A DNA stretch of 64,000 bases. Origin: Marinilabiliaceae bacterium (lineage in GTDB: Bacteria; Bacteroidota; Bacteroidia; Bacteroidales; Marinilabiliaceae). Both the position numbers and the translations under genes were made by a program. Position 1 is the first letter of the stretch. Every line of letters begins with the position of its first letter. Below, piece after piece: positions 32,457 to 41,209 of this stretch. The notes beneath the pieces were generated by a model that saw nothing but the letters and a program-made list of their open reading frames with translations, had not been told where the DNA came from and searched no databases. The DNA is taken from positions 1 to 64,000 of the forward strand of contig JABUTU010000082.1 in NCBI GenBank assembly GCA_021443545.1. The letters are read 5' to 3'.

Positions 32457-32464
32457 TTCTATTA

Positions 32465-33118
32465 CTATTCTGTTGTTGGTTTTGATGCTTCAGCCAATCG
32501 TAGTCGCACCAGATTCTCTATATGTGGAAGCATCAGATTGCCTTGTTTCAGCTCGTTGTATATTTGCAGTGTGACCCATGCATCGGTTGCTGCATAATGG
32601 ATTTGGGCACTTGTCAGTGTTGGAGCTGCCCAATTGGACACCCTCTGACGTTTGCTGATTTTTATGCCAAGGGTGCGTGCTGCCAGTTTTGCTAATGACG
32701 CATCAGGGATGCCATATTCTTTAGCGACATTCTGAACGTCAATAATATTCTGAGGCTCAATATAACCTCTCTGACGTAGTGCGCGTATGTCATCGCCCAA
32801 TGATAGTCCAACCTTTAGTATGTTGGGATTTGCAAAGAACGATTGTATTTCAGGTGTCAAGCCGATATTGCAGAGTCTGAATAGCCATGCTTTATTTCCG
32901 TCGCACACTTGAAGTAGTGCCACTTTATGGTGTTCTCCTCTTTGGAAATTTGGACGTGTTTCGGTGTCAAAACCAACGACTTTACACATGTTGACAATCT
33001 CTGTCATCATGTCGTGAGCTACCGAAATATCGTCAGTTACTGCGATTGGTCCATCAAAGCCACCTATTGGCAGGGCTTCGATATCAACTTTTTCTATTTT
33101 TTCCGTGATTAGCGACAC
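32465..33118 (-). CDS. 3'-5' exonuclease (DEDD family)
   Basis: GFDTETRP, LLQVCDGNKAWLF, NWAAPTLTSAQIHYAATDAWVTLQIY. Confidence 0.9.
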   Translation of the reverse strand: MSLITEKIEKVDIEALPIGGFDGPIAVTDDISVAHDMMTEIVNMCKVVGFDTETRPNFQRGEHHKVALLQVCDGNKAWLFRLCNIGLTPEIQSFFANPNILKVGLSLGDDIRALRQRGYIEPQNIIDVQNVAKEYGIPDASLAKLAARTLGIKISKRQRVSNWAAPTLTSAQIHYAATDAWVTLQIYNELKQGNLMLPHIENLVRLRLAEASKPTTE

Positions 33119-33156
33119 TGTGGGTTAATGGTTGCCTTGTGATGTTTTATACATGG

Positions 33157-34512
33157 TTAATAGTTATATGTAGTCTTTGTCAGCTTCCACTGATTATCTT
33201 CGTACATATATTCAGACATTACTTTTATGTTATCTTCACCATCGTATATATAATCTGTCTTTCCGATGAAGAACTCATCCCACTCCTCATGTATCTTGTC
33301 CCATGACGCTGTTGTTTCTCTGATTTTATTGTGATTGTCGTCGTATTCAAAAGCCATTTTAGATAGCATCTCCCACTGTTTCTTTACGGGGTTCCATCTT
33401 TGACGTATGTGCAATATGATATTCCCCAGATTATCGTAGTCATACTGTTCGTTGTTAATGCCCTTCCATGCGTTGTGAGTATTATCCCATGAATATCTCT
33501 CTTCAGACATGACATCGCCGTAGTCGTTAAACGTCTTTAGGACTTTGCTTACTCCCTCCCATTTTTCATTATCTCCATACCCATTCTGCCATTTCATGCG
33601 GGTCTCAGCTATGCAGTTGCCGTCATTGTCGTACGAGGTGTTAGAACGCCATTTGTTATTCGTTATCCAGCGACCTTCAGTGAACGTCTCTTCTGTTTCC
33701 CCTATTGTTTGATTGTTGTCGTCGTATGATGTCGTGTTGCGTCTTATCCTAATGGTGGAACCACTATCATCATATGTTTTGGTTATGTCAATTCTTTTAG
33801 ATATATGGTTTGATTCTTCTATATATGACGATTCAGTAGTGTGGTACTTAACCCATGAACCATTTTTCCATCGTTCTGTAAGGGATGATGTCTGCCGGCG
33901 GGTGTTCTCCTTGTATGTGAATGTTTCGCGAGTGGTGAAAAGCCATGTTGAATCTTTCCATTCGGAGTTGGTCGTGCTATGGATTCTGCCATATGCGTCA
34001 TATTCAGAGGAGCACTGATTGCTTTTAGTCCATATGTCATTATCGTTATTCCAGGTGTAGTTGATATGGTTTGTGACGAAACCTCGTTCGTTGATTTCGC
34101 GCTCGTAGCGTTGAGAACCTATCCATCGAGACCTCTCCAGAATCCATTTCAGTTGGTTAACACCTGTCAGGCGACCTTCTCTGTCGTATGTGTTAATCTC
34201 TCGACTCATCTCACTCCATTTTGAGCCATCTATATCCCAATATGAAGTGATGCGTTTTGTTATATTGCCGTCGTTATCGTACTCAGCTGTCTCTTTAAAA
34301 GTGCCGACCCAATTCCCGTTTTTTTTGTTGAGAGTATAGTGCATAGCCATAGTCTGGTAGAAATTGGCGTCATATTCAAAGTATGAACGTGCCACAACAA
34401 CTCCCTTACTATTGACCTGAATGATGCTGTCGACTTGGTTAGGACTCGCACTAAGTTGACATGTCAATAGGCTAACAATAACGAATACTATGTATGTGAC
34501 AATCTTCTGCAC
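33157..34512 (-). CDS. Secreted repeat protein with multiple YD-x-x-GN...W tandem repeats
   Basis: Signal peptide followed by about ten ~40-aa units such as EYDNDGNITKRITSYWDIDGSKW and YDNDGNCIAETRMKWQNGYGDNEKW. Confidence 0.7.
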   Translation of the reverse strand: MQKIVTYIVFVIVSLLTCQLSASPNQVDSIIQVNSKGVVVARSYFEYDANFYQTMAMHYTLNKKNGNWVGTFKETAEYDNDGNITKRITSYWDIDGSKWSEMSREINTYDREGRLTGVNQLKWILERSRWIGSQRYEREINERGFVTNHINYTWNNDNDIWTKSNQCSSEYDAYGRIHSTTNSEWKDSTWLFTTRETFTYKENTRRQTSSLTERWKNGSWVKYHTTESSYIEESNHISKRIDITKTYDDSGSTIRIRRNTTSYDDNNQTIGETEETFTEGRWITNNKWRSNTSYDNDGNCIAETRMKWQNGYGDNEKWEGVSKVLKTFNDYGDVMSEERYSWDNTHNAWKGINNEQYDYDNLGNIILHIRQRWNPVKKQWEMLSKMAFEYDDNHNKIRETTASWDKIHEEWDEFFIGKTDYIYDGEDNIKVMSEYMYEDNQWKLTKTTYNY

Positions 34513-34636
34513 TTACAACCGATTTTGAGGTCAAAGATAGCTTATTTTTTATTCTCATGAAAGGTATCTTGTGATTATTGTAATACGTAATCGTTATCAT
34601 TTTGGTTGCAAGATAGAAAACCATTCAGGAAATAAG

Positions 34637-34671
34637 AGAGGGTACGTCACATCTGTCATGACGCACCCTCT
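34637..34671 (-). terminator. Terminator hairpin downstream of DUF805 gene
   Basis: AGAGGGTACGTCA/TGACGCACCCTCT stem (one mismatch) between convergently placed gene ends. Confidence 0.65.
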
Positions 34672-34691
34672 ATGAGTATTGTGATTGTCTC

Positions 34692-35012
34692 TTATTTACT
34701 CTTCTGTAGCCACATGATGAAAAGTACGATGGCTCCTATACCTGTTAGAGCTATCAAAAGCCACCAAGGCGAGAAGCCTGCATCCCTAAGGCGTCGCACA
34801 CTGACGGCGAGGGATGGGAAAAACGTCAATACGAAAGTGATGGCGCAACTTATAAAAATTGCTGTTGTAGAGCCAGTGCCACATATTGCCGAAACCACGT
34901 AGCTGATAATAATGGTAGCGAGGTAGAACCACCAAAACTCAGAGCGACTTGCTCTGCCACTGAAAGTAAATGACTTGCTATAGCAAGTTTTGATTGCTTC
35001 AATAAAACCCAT
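34692..35012 (-). CDS. DUF805 family membrane protein
   Basis: FSGRASRSEFWWFYLATIII...LAVSVRRLRDAGFSPWWLL. Confidence 0.9.
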   Translation of the reverse strand: MGFIEAIKTCYSKSFTFSGRASRSEFWWFYLATIIISYVVSAICGTGSTTAIFISCAITFVLTFFPSLAVSVRRLRDAGFSPWWLLIALTGIGAIVLFIMWLQKSK

Positions 35013-35101
35013 AGTTTTAATTCTTTATAGTTATTACTGTTGTTAGATATGCGGAGTGCATAAACTTCAGTATGGCAAATATAAAAAGCAATAATTAAAA
35101 A

Positions 35102-35150
35102 ATCAAGTGGTTTGTGAAAAAATCGCTTAAAGATTTTTTAGCCACTTGAT
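35102..35150 (-). terminator. Terminator hairpin overlapping the 3' end of rpe
   Basis: ATCAAGTGG...AAAAAATC / GATTTTTT...CCACTTGAT double stem; the 5' arm on the minus strand is the last rpe codons and is followed by TTTTTTAATTA. Confidence 0.65.
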
Positions 35151-35774
35151 TGTCTCTATTGGGTTTTTGCTTCCGAAGACGAAACTGCCTGCAACGAGTA
35201 CGTCAATACCTGCTTTTACTGCTAACGGGGCTGTTGTTGTATCGATGCCACCATCTACCTCAATTAGTGTTTTTAGTCCTTGTTCATCAATAATAGTGCG
35301 TAACCTCTGAGCCTTGTCTAATGTTCTTGTGATAAATTTCTGGCCCCCGAACCCTGGATTGACAGACATAAGCAATACCATGTCGACATCGCATAAGATG
35401 TCTCTTAACACCTCCACTGGTGTCGCGGGGTTCAGAGTGACAGCAGGTTTCATGCCACAGTCGCGAATCTGCTGGATGGTACGATGAAGATGTGTGCATG
35501 CTTCGTAGTGGACATTCAGGATGGAGGCACCTAAGTCACGGAACAGAGTGACATACCGCCCGGGGTCGGTTATCATAAGATGAACATCCAGAGGTTTGTT
35601 GCAATGCCTCTTCATAGCTTTGATTACAGGTGTTCCGAACGATATGTTTGGAACGAAGAGTCCATCCATGACATCCACGTGAGCGTAGTCGGCTTCACTA
35701 TTGTTGAGCATCTCACAGTCGTCGGCGAGATGTCCGAAGTCGGCAGATAGTAAAGAGGGAGAAACAAGAGCCAT
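35127..35774 (-). CDS. rpe: Ribulose-phosphate 3-epimerase
   Basis: SPSLLSADF, HVDVMDGLFVPNISFG, MSVNPGFGGQKF, EVDGGI. Confidence 0.96.
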   Translation of the reverse strand: MALVSPSLLSADFGHLADDCEMLNNSEADYAHVDVMDGLFVPNISFGTPVIKAMKRHCNKPLDVHLMITDPGRYVTLFRDLGASILNVHYEACTHLHRTIQQIRDCGMKPAVTLNPATPVEVLRDILCDVDMVLLMSVNPGFGGQKFITRTLDKAQRLRTIIDEQGLKTLIEVDGGIDTTTAPLAVKAGIDVLVAGSFVFGSKNPIETIKWLKNL

Positions 35775-35791
35775 ATTCTTTTTGAATGTAT

Positions 35792-36418
35792 TTATTGTTC
35801 AATTAATATTCCCTTTCCTTGTCGTATTAAGGAGTACGAGGAAGAGGTACAGTCGACAACCGTGGAGCCTTCAATGCCACCCATGCCGCCATCTATAACT
35901 ATGTCAGCTATGTAATCGAGTCGTTCCTGAATGAGCGAAGGGTCAGTCAGATATTCATCCCATGGAGTATCATCATCGTCGTTTTTGACAGATGTCGATA
36001 GAATGGGGTTGCCTAACTCGCTGACTATAGATCTGACAATTTTATTGTCTGGAATTCTGATGCCAACCGTCTTCTTATTGGCCTTAAAGAGTTTCGGAAT
36101 GTTGTTGCTTGCATTCAGAATGAAGGTAAAGGCTCCCGGAGTATTTCTCTTCATCAATTTGAAGATTGAGTTTTCAATAGGTTTGACAAATTGAGAAGCT
36201 TGACTTATATCTTCGCATATCATAGAGAGGTTTGTCTTCTTCAGGTTTATATCCTTAAATCTGAGAATCTTCTCCATTGCGGTCTGATTGGTTATGTCGC
36301 AACCAATACCATATACGGTGTCTGTTGGGTAGACAACTACGCCTCCATCCCTGAGGCAGCGAATGATTTGCATCAAGCCTCGCGGGTCGGGATTGTCGGG
36401 ATGGATTCTAATTAACAT
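35792..36418 (-). CDS. L-threonylcarbamoyladenylate synthase (Sua5/YciO/YrdC family)
   Basis: GVVVYPTDTVYGIGCDI, KDINLKKTNLSMICEDI, GAFTFILNAS. Confidence 0.93.
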   Translation of the reverse strand: MLIRIHPDNPDPRGLMQIIRCLRDGGVVVYPTDTVYGIGCDITNQTAMEKILRFKDINLKKTNLSMICEDISQASQFVKPIENSIFKLMKRNTPGAFTFILNASNNIPKLFKANKKTVGIRIPDNKIVRSIVSELGNPILSTSVKNDDDDTPWDEYLTDPSLIQERLDYIADIVIDGGMGGIEGSTVVDCTSSSYSLIRQGKGILIEQ

Positions 36419-36506
36419 TGCCATTGTTTTCTATATTTGAAGTTGTCTGCTTTAATTACTTCCAAACTGTAAATCGTAGTGCGAAGATACTATTAAGGAG
36501 GGAAAT

Positions 36507-36622
36507 AGCCAAAGCAAGCTTTGCTTTTCTCTCACTTAATCGTACTTTGCCTTCGGCGAAGTTACCAGCGTTCAGAAAAGCCAAAGCAAGCTTTGCTTTT
36601 CTCTCACTTAATCGTAACTTTG
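36507..36622 (+). repeat. Two direct copies of a 43-44 bp palindrome/promoter cassette, 72-bp period
   Basis: AGCCAAAGCAAGCTTTGCTTTTCTCTCACTTAATCGTACTTTG (36507-36549) and AGCCAAAGCAAGCTTTGCTTTTCTCTCACTTAATCGTAACTTTG (36579-36622). Confidence 0.92.
36592..36622 (+). promoter_or_regulatory. Promoter TTTG-N19-TAACTTTG in the downstream cassette
   Basis: -33 TTTG lies inside the AAGCAAGCTTTGCTT palindrome; -7 TAACTTTG at 36615-36622. Confidence 0.75.
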
Positions 36623-36627
36623 TGGCT

Positions 36628-38085
36628 ATGGATAAAAGGTTTTATGTGACGCTGTTTCTCTTTTTATCTGTAGTGGGACAGTGTTTGGTTTTTTCGCAGT
36701 CGTCTGTTTTGCGCCAGCCAGAAGTGTCGCAGGCGCTTAATGCTATATACTATCTTGACGATTCTGAATATGCGAAGGCATTGGGCATAATCAAGGAAAA
36801 GTCGCTTTCAGCCTACATAAGGGAGTACAAGTCGCTGATGACCTATGCAATCGCCAATAATCAGGATAACTACAAGGCGTATATGGCAGCTTCTAATGCC
36901 GCTATCAAGGCTATAGATGGCTTTAAATACGAAGAGGCTTGTCTGTCTAATCTACTGCTCCATCGTAGTCTTGTCGAGATGAGCGATGGTAATATGTTGG
37001 CAGGCGGTGTTCAGTTCCTGAAGTCGTACAAGGCTTTTAAAAATGCAGAGAAAAAGTATCCTTCGTATGAGGGACAGTTGATGCTCCGCGGTATATTCAA
37101 TATACTGCTTTCCCAGATACCAGAAAAATGGAAGCCATTGGCGGGTTTCTTAGGATTTGATGATGGTGACCTCGAAAAGGGGTTTGCCGACATAAACCAA
37201 TATAGAAGGAATATGACAGATGTGAAAGGAGCTTATGAGGAGTCGCTTCTGTTGTCGTTTTCAAATATATTCCTTTCGCATGAGCAGAAACTTAACGACG
37301 AACTGGAGCAGTGCATGCGGTCGAGTAAGTCGCCAATGGTTAATTACCTATATGTATTAAGTAATGGGCGCAGGCAACGTGGGGAAGTTGCGGAGTCGGT
37401 TTTGAATGAGGTGTCGCAAGATATGCTCGACAGATTTCCGTTGCTGATTCATCAGAAAGCGAAATTTGCGCTTAGACGGCTCTCTCCCGACGAATGTATA
37501 CGTTATGCTGATGAATTCAATGCTAAATACAAAGGCGTCGCGTGCCGTAATGATGTCTATCTTCTTAAGGCCTATTCATATGCACTGAAGGGAAGGCAAG
37601 ATAAACAGATTGAGCAAGCAACTATATGTGCCAAGATGGCGGCAAAGAGTGATGTGGATCATAGAACATATGATGATGCTGTACGGGCGCAGAAACCGAT
37701 AGACGTTGTGTTGCTGCGTTCACGTCTGCACTTTGAATATGGCAATTACGAAGCGAGCAAGAAAACTCTCGATGGGTACACACCGAAGTCGAGCGATGCA
37801 ATTGAGTATAAGTTTCGTCTTGCAAGGTGTGCCGACATAATGAAGAATTATCCAGAGGCCATGAAGGTATACAAAGAGACCATTACTTTGGCAGCTAAAG
37901 ACAAACAGTATTATGGCCCATACGCAGCCGTCTACTTGGCAGATATTCACATTCTAAGGTGTGAAAAGAGCGAGGCATCAAAATGGCTAAAAAAAGCAAA
38001 AGAGATGAATAATGGAGAGCATTCGAAAGAGATTGATCAGCGTATTGCAGTGACTATGTTTAAAGTCGAAAAGATGAAAGATTGA
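36628..38085 (+). CDS. Secreted/periplasmic TPR-like helical repeat protein
   Basis: Signal peptide MDKRFYVTLFLFLSVVGQCLVFSQ; helical repeats including NYPEAMKVYKETITLAAKDKQYYGPYAAVYLADI. Start placed after the promoter cassette. Confidence 0.75.
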   Translation: MDKRFYVTLFLFLSVVGQCLVFSQSSVLRQPEVSQALNAIYYLDDSEYAKALGIIKEKSLSAYIREYKSLMTYAIANNQDNYKAYMAASNAAIKAIDGFKYEEACLSNLLLHRSLVEMSDGNMLAGGVQFLKSYKAFKNAEKKYPSYEGQLMLRGIFNILLSQIPEKWKPLAGFLGFDDGDLEKGFADINQYRRNMTDVKGAYEESLLLSFSNIFLSHEQKLNDELEQCMRSSKSPMVNYLYVLSNGRRQRGEVAESVLNEVSQDMLDRFPLLIHQKAKFALRRLSPDECIRYADEFNAKYKGVACRNDVYLLKAYSYALKGRQDKQIEQATICAKMAAKSDVDHRTYDDAVRAQKPIDVVLLRSRLHFEYGNYEASKKTLDGYTPKSSDAIEYKFRLARCADIMKNYPEAMKVYKETITLAAKDKQYYGPYAAVYLADIHILRCEKSEASKWLKKAKEMNNGEHSKEIDQRIAVTMFKVEKMKD

Positions 38086-38171
38086 ACTTTTTGTTGTCAT
38101 GCTATCTCATTTTTCTTTTATACTTGCTATTTTTGCACTGAAAACAGATAGAAATATTTAATTATACAAAA

Positions 38172-38858
38172 ATGATACAGAACATTGCACCAGAATCTGT
38201 GCCTGTTAACGAGTTGGAAGCAGGAGCAGAATCAGTTTCTCTGAACATTATAGATCTTGCGATGCAGGGCGGATGGATAATGGTTGTCCTATTACTTCTT
38301 TCCATATATGCTGTCTATGTATTCATAGAGCGTACAATGGCTCTATCGAGGGCATTGAAAGAGGATAAGACATTCATGGGTAAGATAAAGGATTACATAC
38401 ATAGTGGAAATATCGACTCTGCCAGAACTCTATGTGCAGCTACAGATACACCCGTTTCACGCATGATTGACAAGGGTATCAGTCGTATAGGTAGACCTCT
38501 GAATGATATCAACACGACAGTTGAGAACGCAGGCAATATTGAAGTTAGCCGACTTGAAAAAGGACTTGCTGGTCTTGCTTCTGTTTCGGGAGGAGCTCCT
38601 ATGATTGGTTTCTTTGGAACTGTGACAGGTATGATTCAGGCATTTTTTGAGATGGCTAATGCAGGTAATAATATAGAGGTCAGTACATTAGCTGGAGGTA
38701 TATATACGGCGTTAGTAACAACAGTCGGGGGACTTGCCGTTGGTATTGTAGCATATTTTGCATACAACTATCTTGTTGCTCGTGTCGAAAAGGTTGTCTT
38801 CATTCTTGAGGCACGGACAATGGAGTTTATGGATCTTCTCTACGAACCAGAAAAATAA
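38172..38858 (+). CDS. exbB: MotA/TolQ/ExbB proton channel family protein
   Basis: IMVVLLLLSIYAVYVFIERT..., GGAPMIGFFGTVTGMIQAF, GGIYTALVTTVGGLAVGIVAYFAYNYLV. Confidence 0.92.
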   Translation: MIQNIAPESVPVNELEAGAESVSLNIIDLAMQGGWIMVVLLLLSIYAVYVFIERTMALSRALKEDKTFMGKIKDYIHSGNIDSARTLCAATDTPVSRMIDKGISRIGRPLNDINTTVENAGNIEVSRLEKGLAGLASVSGGAPMIGFFGTVTGMIQAFFEMANAGNNIEVSTLAGGIYTALVTTVGGLAVGIVAYFAYNYLVARVEKVVFILEARTMEFMDLLYEPEK

Positions 38859-38867
38859 GTTGGCACT

Positions 38868-39260
38868 ATGGCGCTAAAACGATCCAATAAAATAAGTGCG
38901 TCATTCAGCATGTCGTCGATGACCGATATCGTATTCTTATTGCTCATCTTTTTTATGCTGACATCGACGCTGGTGCATCCAAATGCACTGAAATTACTAC
39001 TTCCTCAGAGTGCTAACCAGACTTCGGCGAAGCCACAGACATCGGTTTCTGTTACGAAGGATTTGCGTTATTACGTTGAGAGCCGACGCGTTTCATTTGA
39101 AGAATTAGAACCAACTCTTCAAGCAAAATTAGGTCAGAATGAAGATATGTACATTGCTCTGCATGTCGATGAAAGTGTCCCTATGAAAGAGGTGGTTAAG
39201 GTTATGAATATTGCCAAGAAGAATAAGTATAAACTTATTTTGGCTACACGTGCGAAGTAA
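38868..39260 (+). CDS. exbD: ExbD/TolR family biopolymer transporter
   Basis: SMTDIVFLLLIFFMLTSTLV with membrane Asp. Confidence 0.93.
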   Translation: MALKRSNKISASFSMSSMTDIVFLLLIFFMLTSTLVHPNALKLLLPQSANQTSAKPQTSVSVTKDLRYYVESRRVSFEELEPTLQAKLGQNEDMYIALHVDESVPMKEVVKVMNIAKKNKYKLILATRAK

Positions 39261-39265
39261 CAGTT

Positions 39266-40273
39266 TTGACTATGGAGGAGTATCGCGACAAACGTTATGA
39301 CAAGCAGGGGGTGGTAGGAACAATATTGTTTCATCTGCTCTTGTTTCTTATATTGTTCTTCTCTGTTATGGAGGCGCAGCCTGTCGAAGAGGAGGGACTG
39401 CTTGTGAATTATGGAGACTCTAATACGGGGTCGGGAGATGTAGAGCCATCGCCTTCACACGCTCAGAATGTGACGCCGTCGGAGCCTCAACCATCAGCAC
39501 CAACGCCAACACCTCCGACACCTGCTACAACACCAGAGCAGCCAAAGGCAGATGGTCAGACTACGGACACTCAAGATTTTGAGGAGGCTGCTGCATTGAA
39601 GGAGGCTAAACGTTTGGCTGATGAAAAAGCAATAGCTGAGAAAAAGGCGAAAGAGGAGGCCTTGAAGGCTGAGGAGAAGAGATTGGCTGAAGAGGCTGTA
39701 GCGAAAGCAAAGGCGCAGGCTGAAGCACGTGAGAGAGCGGACGCAGAAGCAAAAGCTAAGGCAGAGGCGGAAGCAAAGGCAAAGGCAGAGGCAGAGGCTA
39801 AAGCAAAGGCTGAAGCTGAGGCTGCAAAGAGAAAGGCTGCGCAGGACCTCATAAAGAAGGGAATGAGTGGTGCTGGAACGGGAACAAGTGCCTCGCAGGG
39901 TACAGCTGGTGGTACTGGCAACCAGGGCTCTCTCTCGGGAGGAGCTGGTGGTGGCTATGGAACGGGTGGTACAGGAAGTGGTACTTCAGGAACTGGATCA
40001 GGATCCTACGACTTGGCTGGACGTACCATTGTAGGCTCTATCCCAAAACCGACATATAATGTTCAGGAGCAAGGTCGTGTCGTTGTTGAAATAAGTGTCG
40101 ATAAGAATGGTGTCGTGACCAGTGCGAGTGTGCGTTCTAAGGGTACAACAGTTCAGAATAAGGCCTTGTGGAGCGCTGCTGTCGAAGCTGCGAAAAAGGC
40201 TAAGTTTAATAGCGATAAGTCGGCTCAAGCTGTGCAGACAGGTACCATAACATACAATTTTAAATTGCAATAG
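39266..40273 (+). CDS. TonB-family energy transducer
   Basis: Single N-terminal TM, Pro-rich and Glu/Ala/Lys-rich coiled segment, Gly-rich linker, TonB-like C-terminus (GRVVVEISVDKNGVVTSASV...AAVEAAKKAKF). Confidence 0.87.
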   Translation: MTMEEYRDKRYDKQGVVGTILFHLLLFLILFFSVMEAQPVEEEGLLVNYGDSNTGSGDVEPSPSHAQNVTPSEPQPSAPTPTPPTPATTPEQPKADGQTTDTQDFEEAAALKEAKRLADEKAIAEKKAKEEALKAEEKRLAEEAVAKAKAQAEARERADAEAKAKAEAEAKAKAEAEAKAKAEAEAAKRKAAQDLIKKGMSGAGTGTSASQGTAGGTGNQGSLSGGAGGGYGTGGTGSGTSGTGSGSYDLAGRTIVGSIPKPTYNVQEQGRVVVEISVDKNGVVTSASVRSKGTTVQNKALWSAAVEAAKKAKFNSDKSAQAVQTGTITYNFKLQ

Positions 40274-40348
40274 TTTGCCTCTTAGCAGACCTTGTCTAAG
40301 AGGAGATGACGACAGAATTGTCTGAAAGATAAAAATTAGGAATATAAA

Positions 40349-40384
40349 AAGAGGATGTGTCAGATTGGTATGACACATCCTCTT
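40349..40384 (-). terminator. Terminator hairpin between convergent genes
   Basis: AAGAGGATGTGTCA-GATTGGTA-TGACACATCCTCTT, 14-bp perfect stem; minus strand followed by TTTTATATTCC. Confidence 0.8.
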
Positions 40385-40405
40385 ATTACGTTTATTGCTA
40401 CTATG

Positions 40406-41209
40406 TTACTCCTCTGAAGTTTCAGTAGATTCAGGAGTTTCAGTAGCTTCAGCAGCCACTCCGGCTTCTTTCTTAAGTTGCTCGGAGAAAGAGACACCAT
40501 TAGCTTCAGCCTCAGCCTTGATCTTCTCGTCCTTGCGCTCACATGTCTTGCACAGACGATCCTTGCCAGCGTCTTCAGCCTGACCTATTGACCCGACAAC
40601 CATATCCTCTTGCGTCGAAGCATTCAGATGGTTGCAATCCTGATGGGTGTGGTAAACGGAACCAGTTGCAACCCAATAGACGTCGATATCTGCACCTCCA
40701 TACATCTCTTGCAAATCTTCTTGGCTCACTGGGTTGAAGTCGTAGCTTGATACTCCTGCGATTGCGAATGCTACGCCTGCTACGATAGTAGCGATTGTCT
40801 TAGTCTTGGAATCAAGGTCCTTCTGAGTGAGCAGATAGATGATGATGGGGATAAAGGCAATACAAGCGACAATAACTCCCATGTTATTCCAGAGCCAGAA
40901 TGTAAATGCATTCTTCTTGGATGCTGGGCAGATGTGATTTGCCTTTTTCCAAAGCACTGAACCAATGATGACAAATATCATGTCGAGGACCAATGCACCG
41001 CACAACCAAATTGTAAAATTAGGGTCTTCTGTTGAGATGAAATCGAATCTGTTTGCAATCATAAAGATGCCAACAACTTCGAATGCCAATCCTATAATCC
41101 AACAGATAATAGCACCAATTCTGAGTCCTACAGGGTTACCTTCCAATTGGATTTTGCCTTGGGCTGCTTTTCTTTCGCCTTCAGCTCTGATAATTTTTTT
41201 TTCAGCCAT
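40406..41209 (-). CDS. Multi-TM protein with C-terminal Cys/His motif
   Basis: Four or more hydrophobic segments, then VYHTHQDCNHLNAST...DRLCKTCERK and a charged tail. Confidence 0.7.
   Translation of the reverse strand: MAEKKIIRAEGERKAAQGKIQLEGNPVGLRIGAIICWIIGLAFEVVGIFMIANRFDFISTEDPNFTIWLCGALVLDMIFVIIGSVLWKKANHICPASKKNAFTFWLWNNMGVIVACIAFIPIIIYLLTQKDLDSKTKTIATIVAGVAFAIAGVSSYDFNPVSQEDLQEMYGGADIDVYWVATGSVYHTHQDCNHLNASTQEDMVVGSIGQAEDAGKDRLCKTCERKDEKIKAEAEANGVSFSEQLKKEAGVAAEATETPESTETSEE

Noticed and set aside
34973-34988. Perfect 16-bp palindrome ACTTGCTATAGCAAGT
   Set aside because: Within the conserved N-terminus of the DUF805 coding region (KTCYSKSF); probably a coincidence of codons.
36418-36627. 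N-terminal extension of the TPR ORF containing a repeated peptide KASFAFLSLNR
   Set aside because: It is the translation of the duplicated promoter cassette (72 bp keeps the frame). The true start is most likely ATG 36628, which begins a clean signal peptide.
39571-39921. 116-aa Ala/Ser/Phe-rich ORF antisense to the TonB-like gene
   Set aside because: Mirror translation of the EAK repeat coil on the opposite strand.
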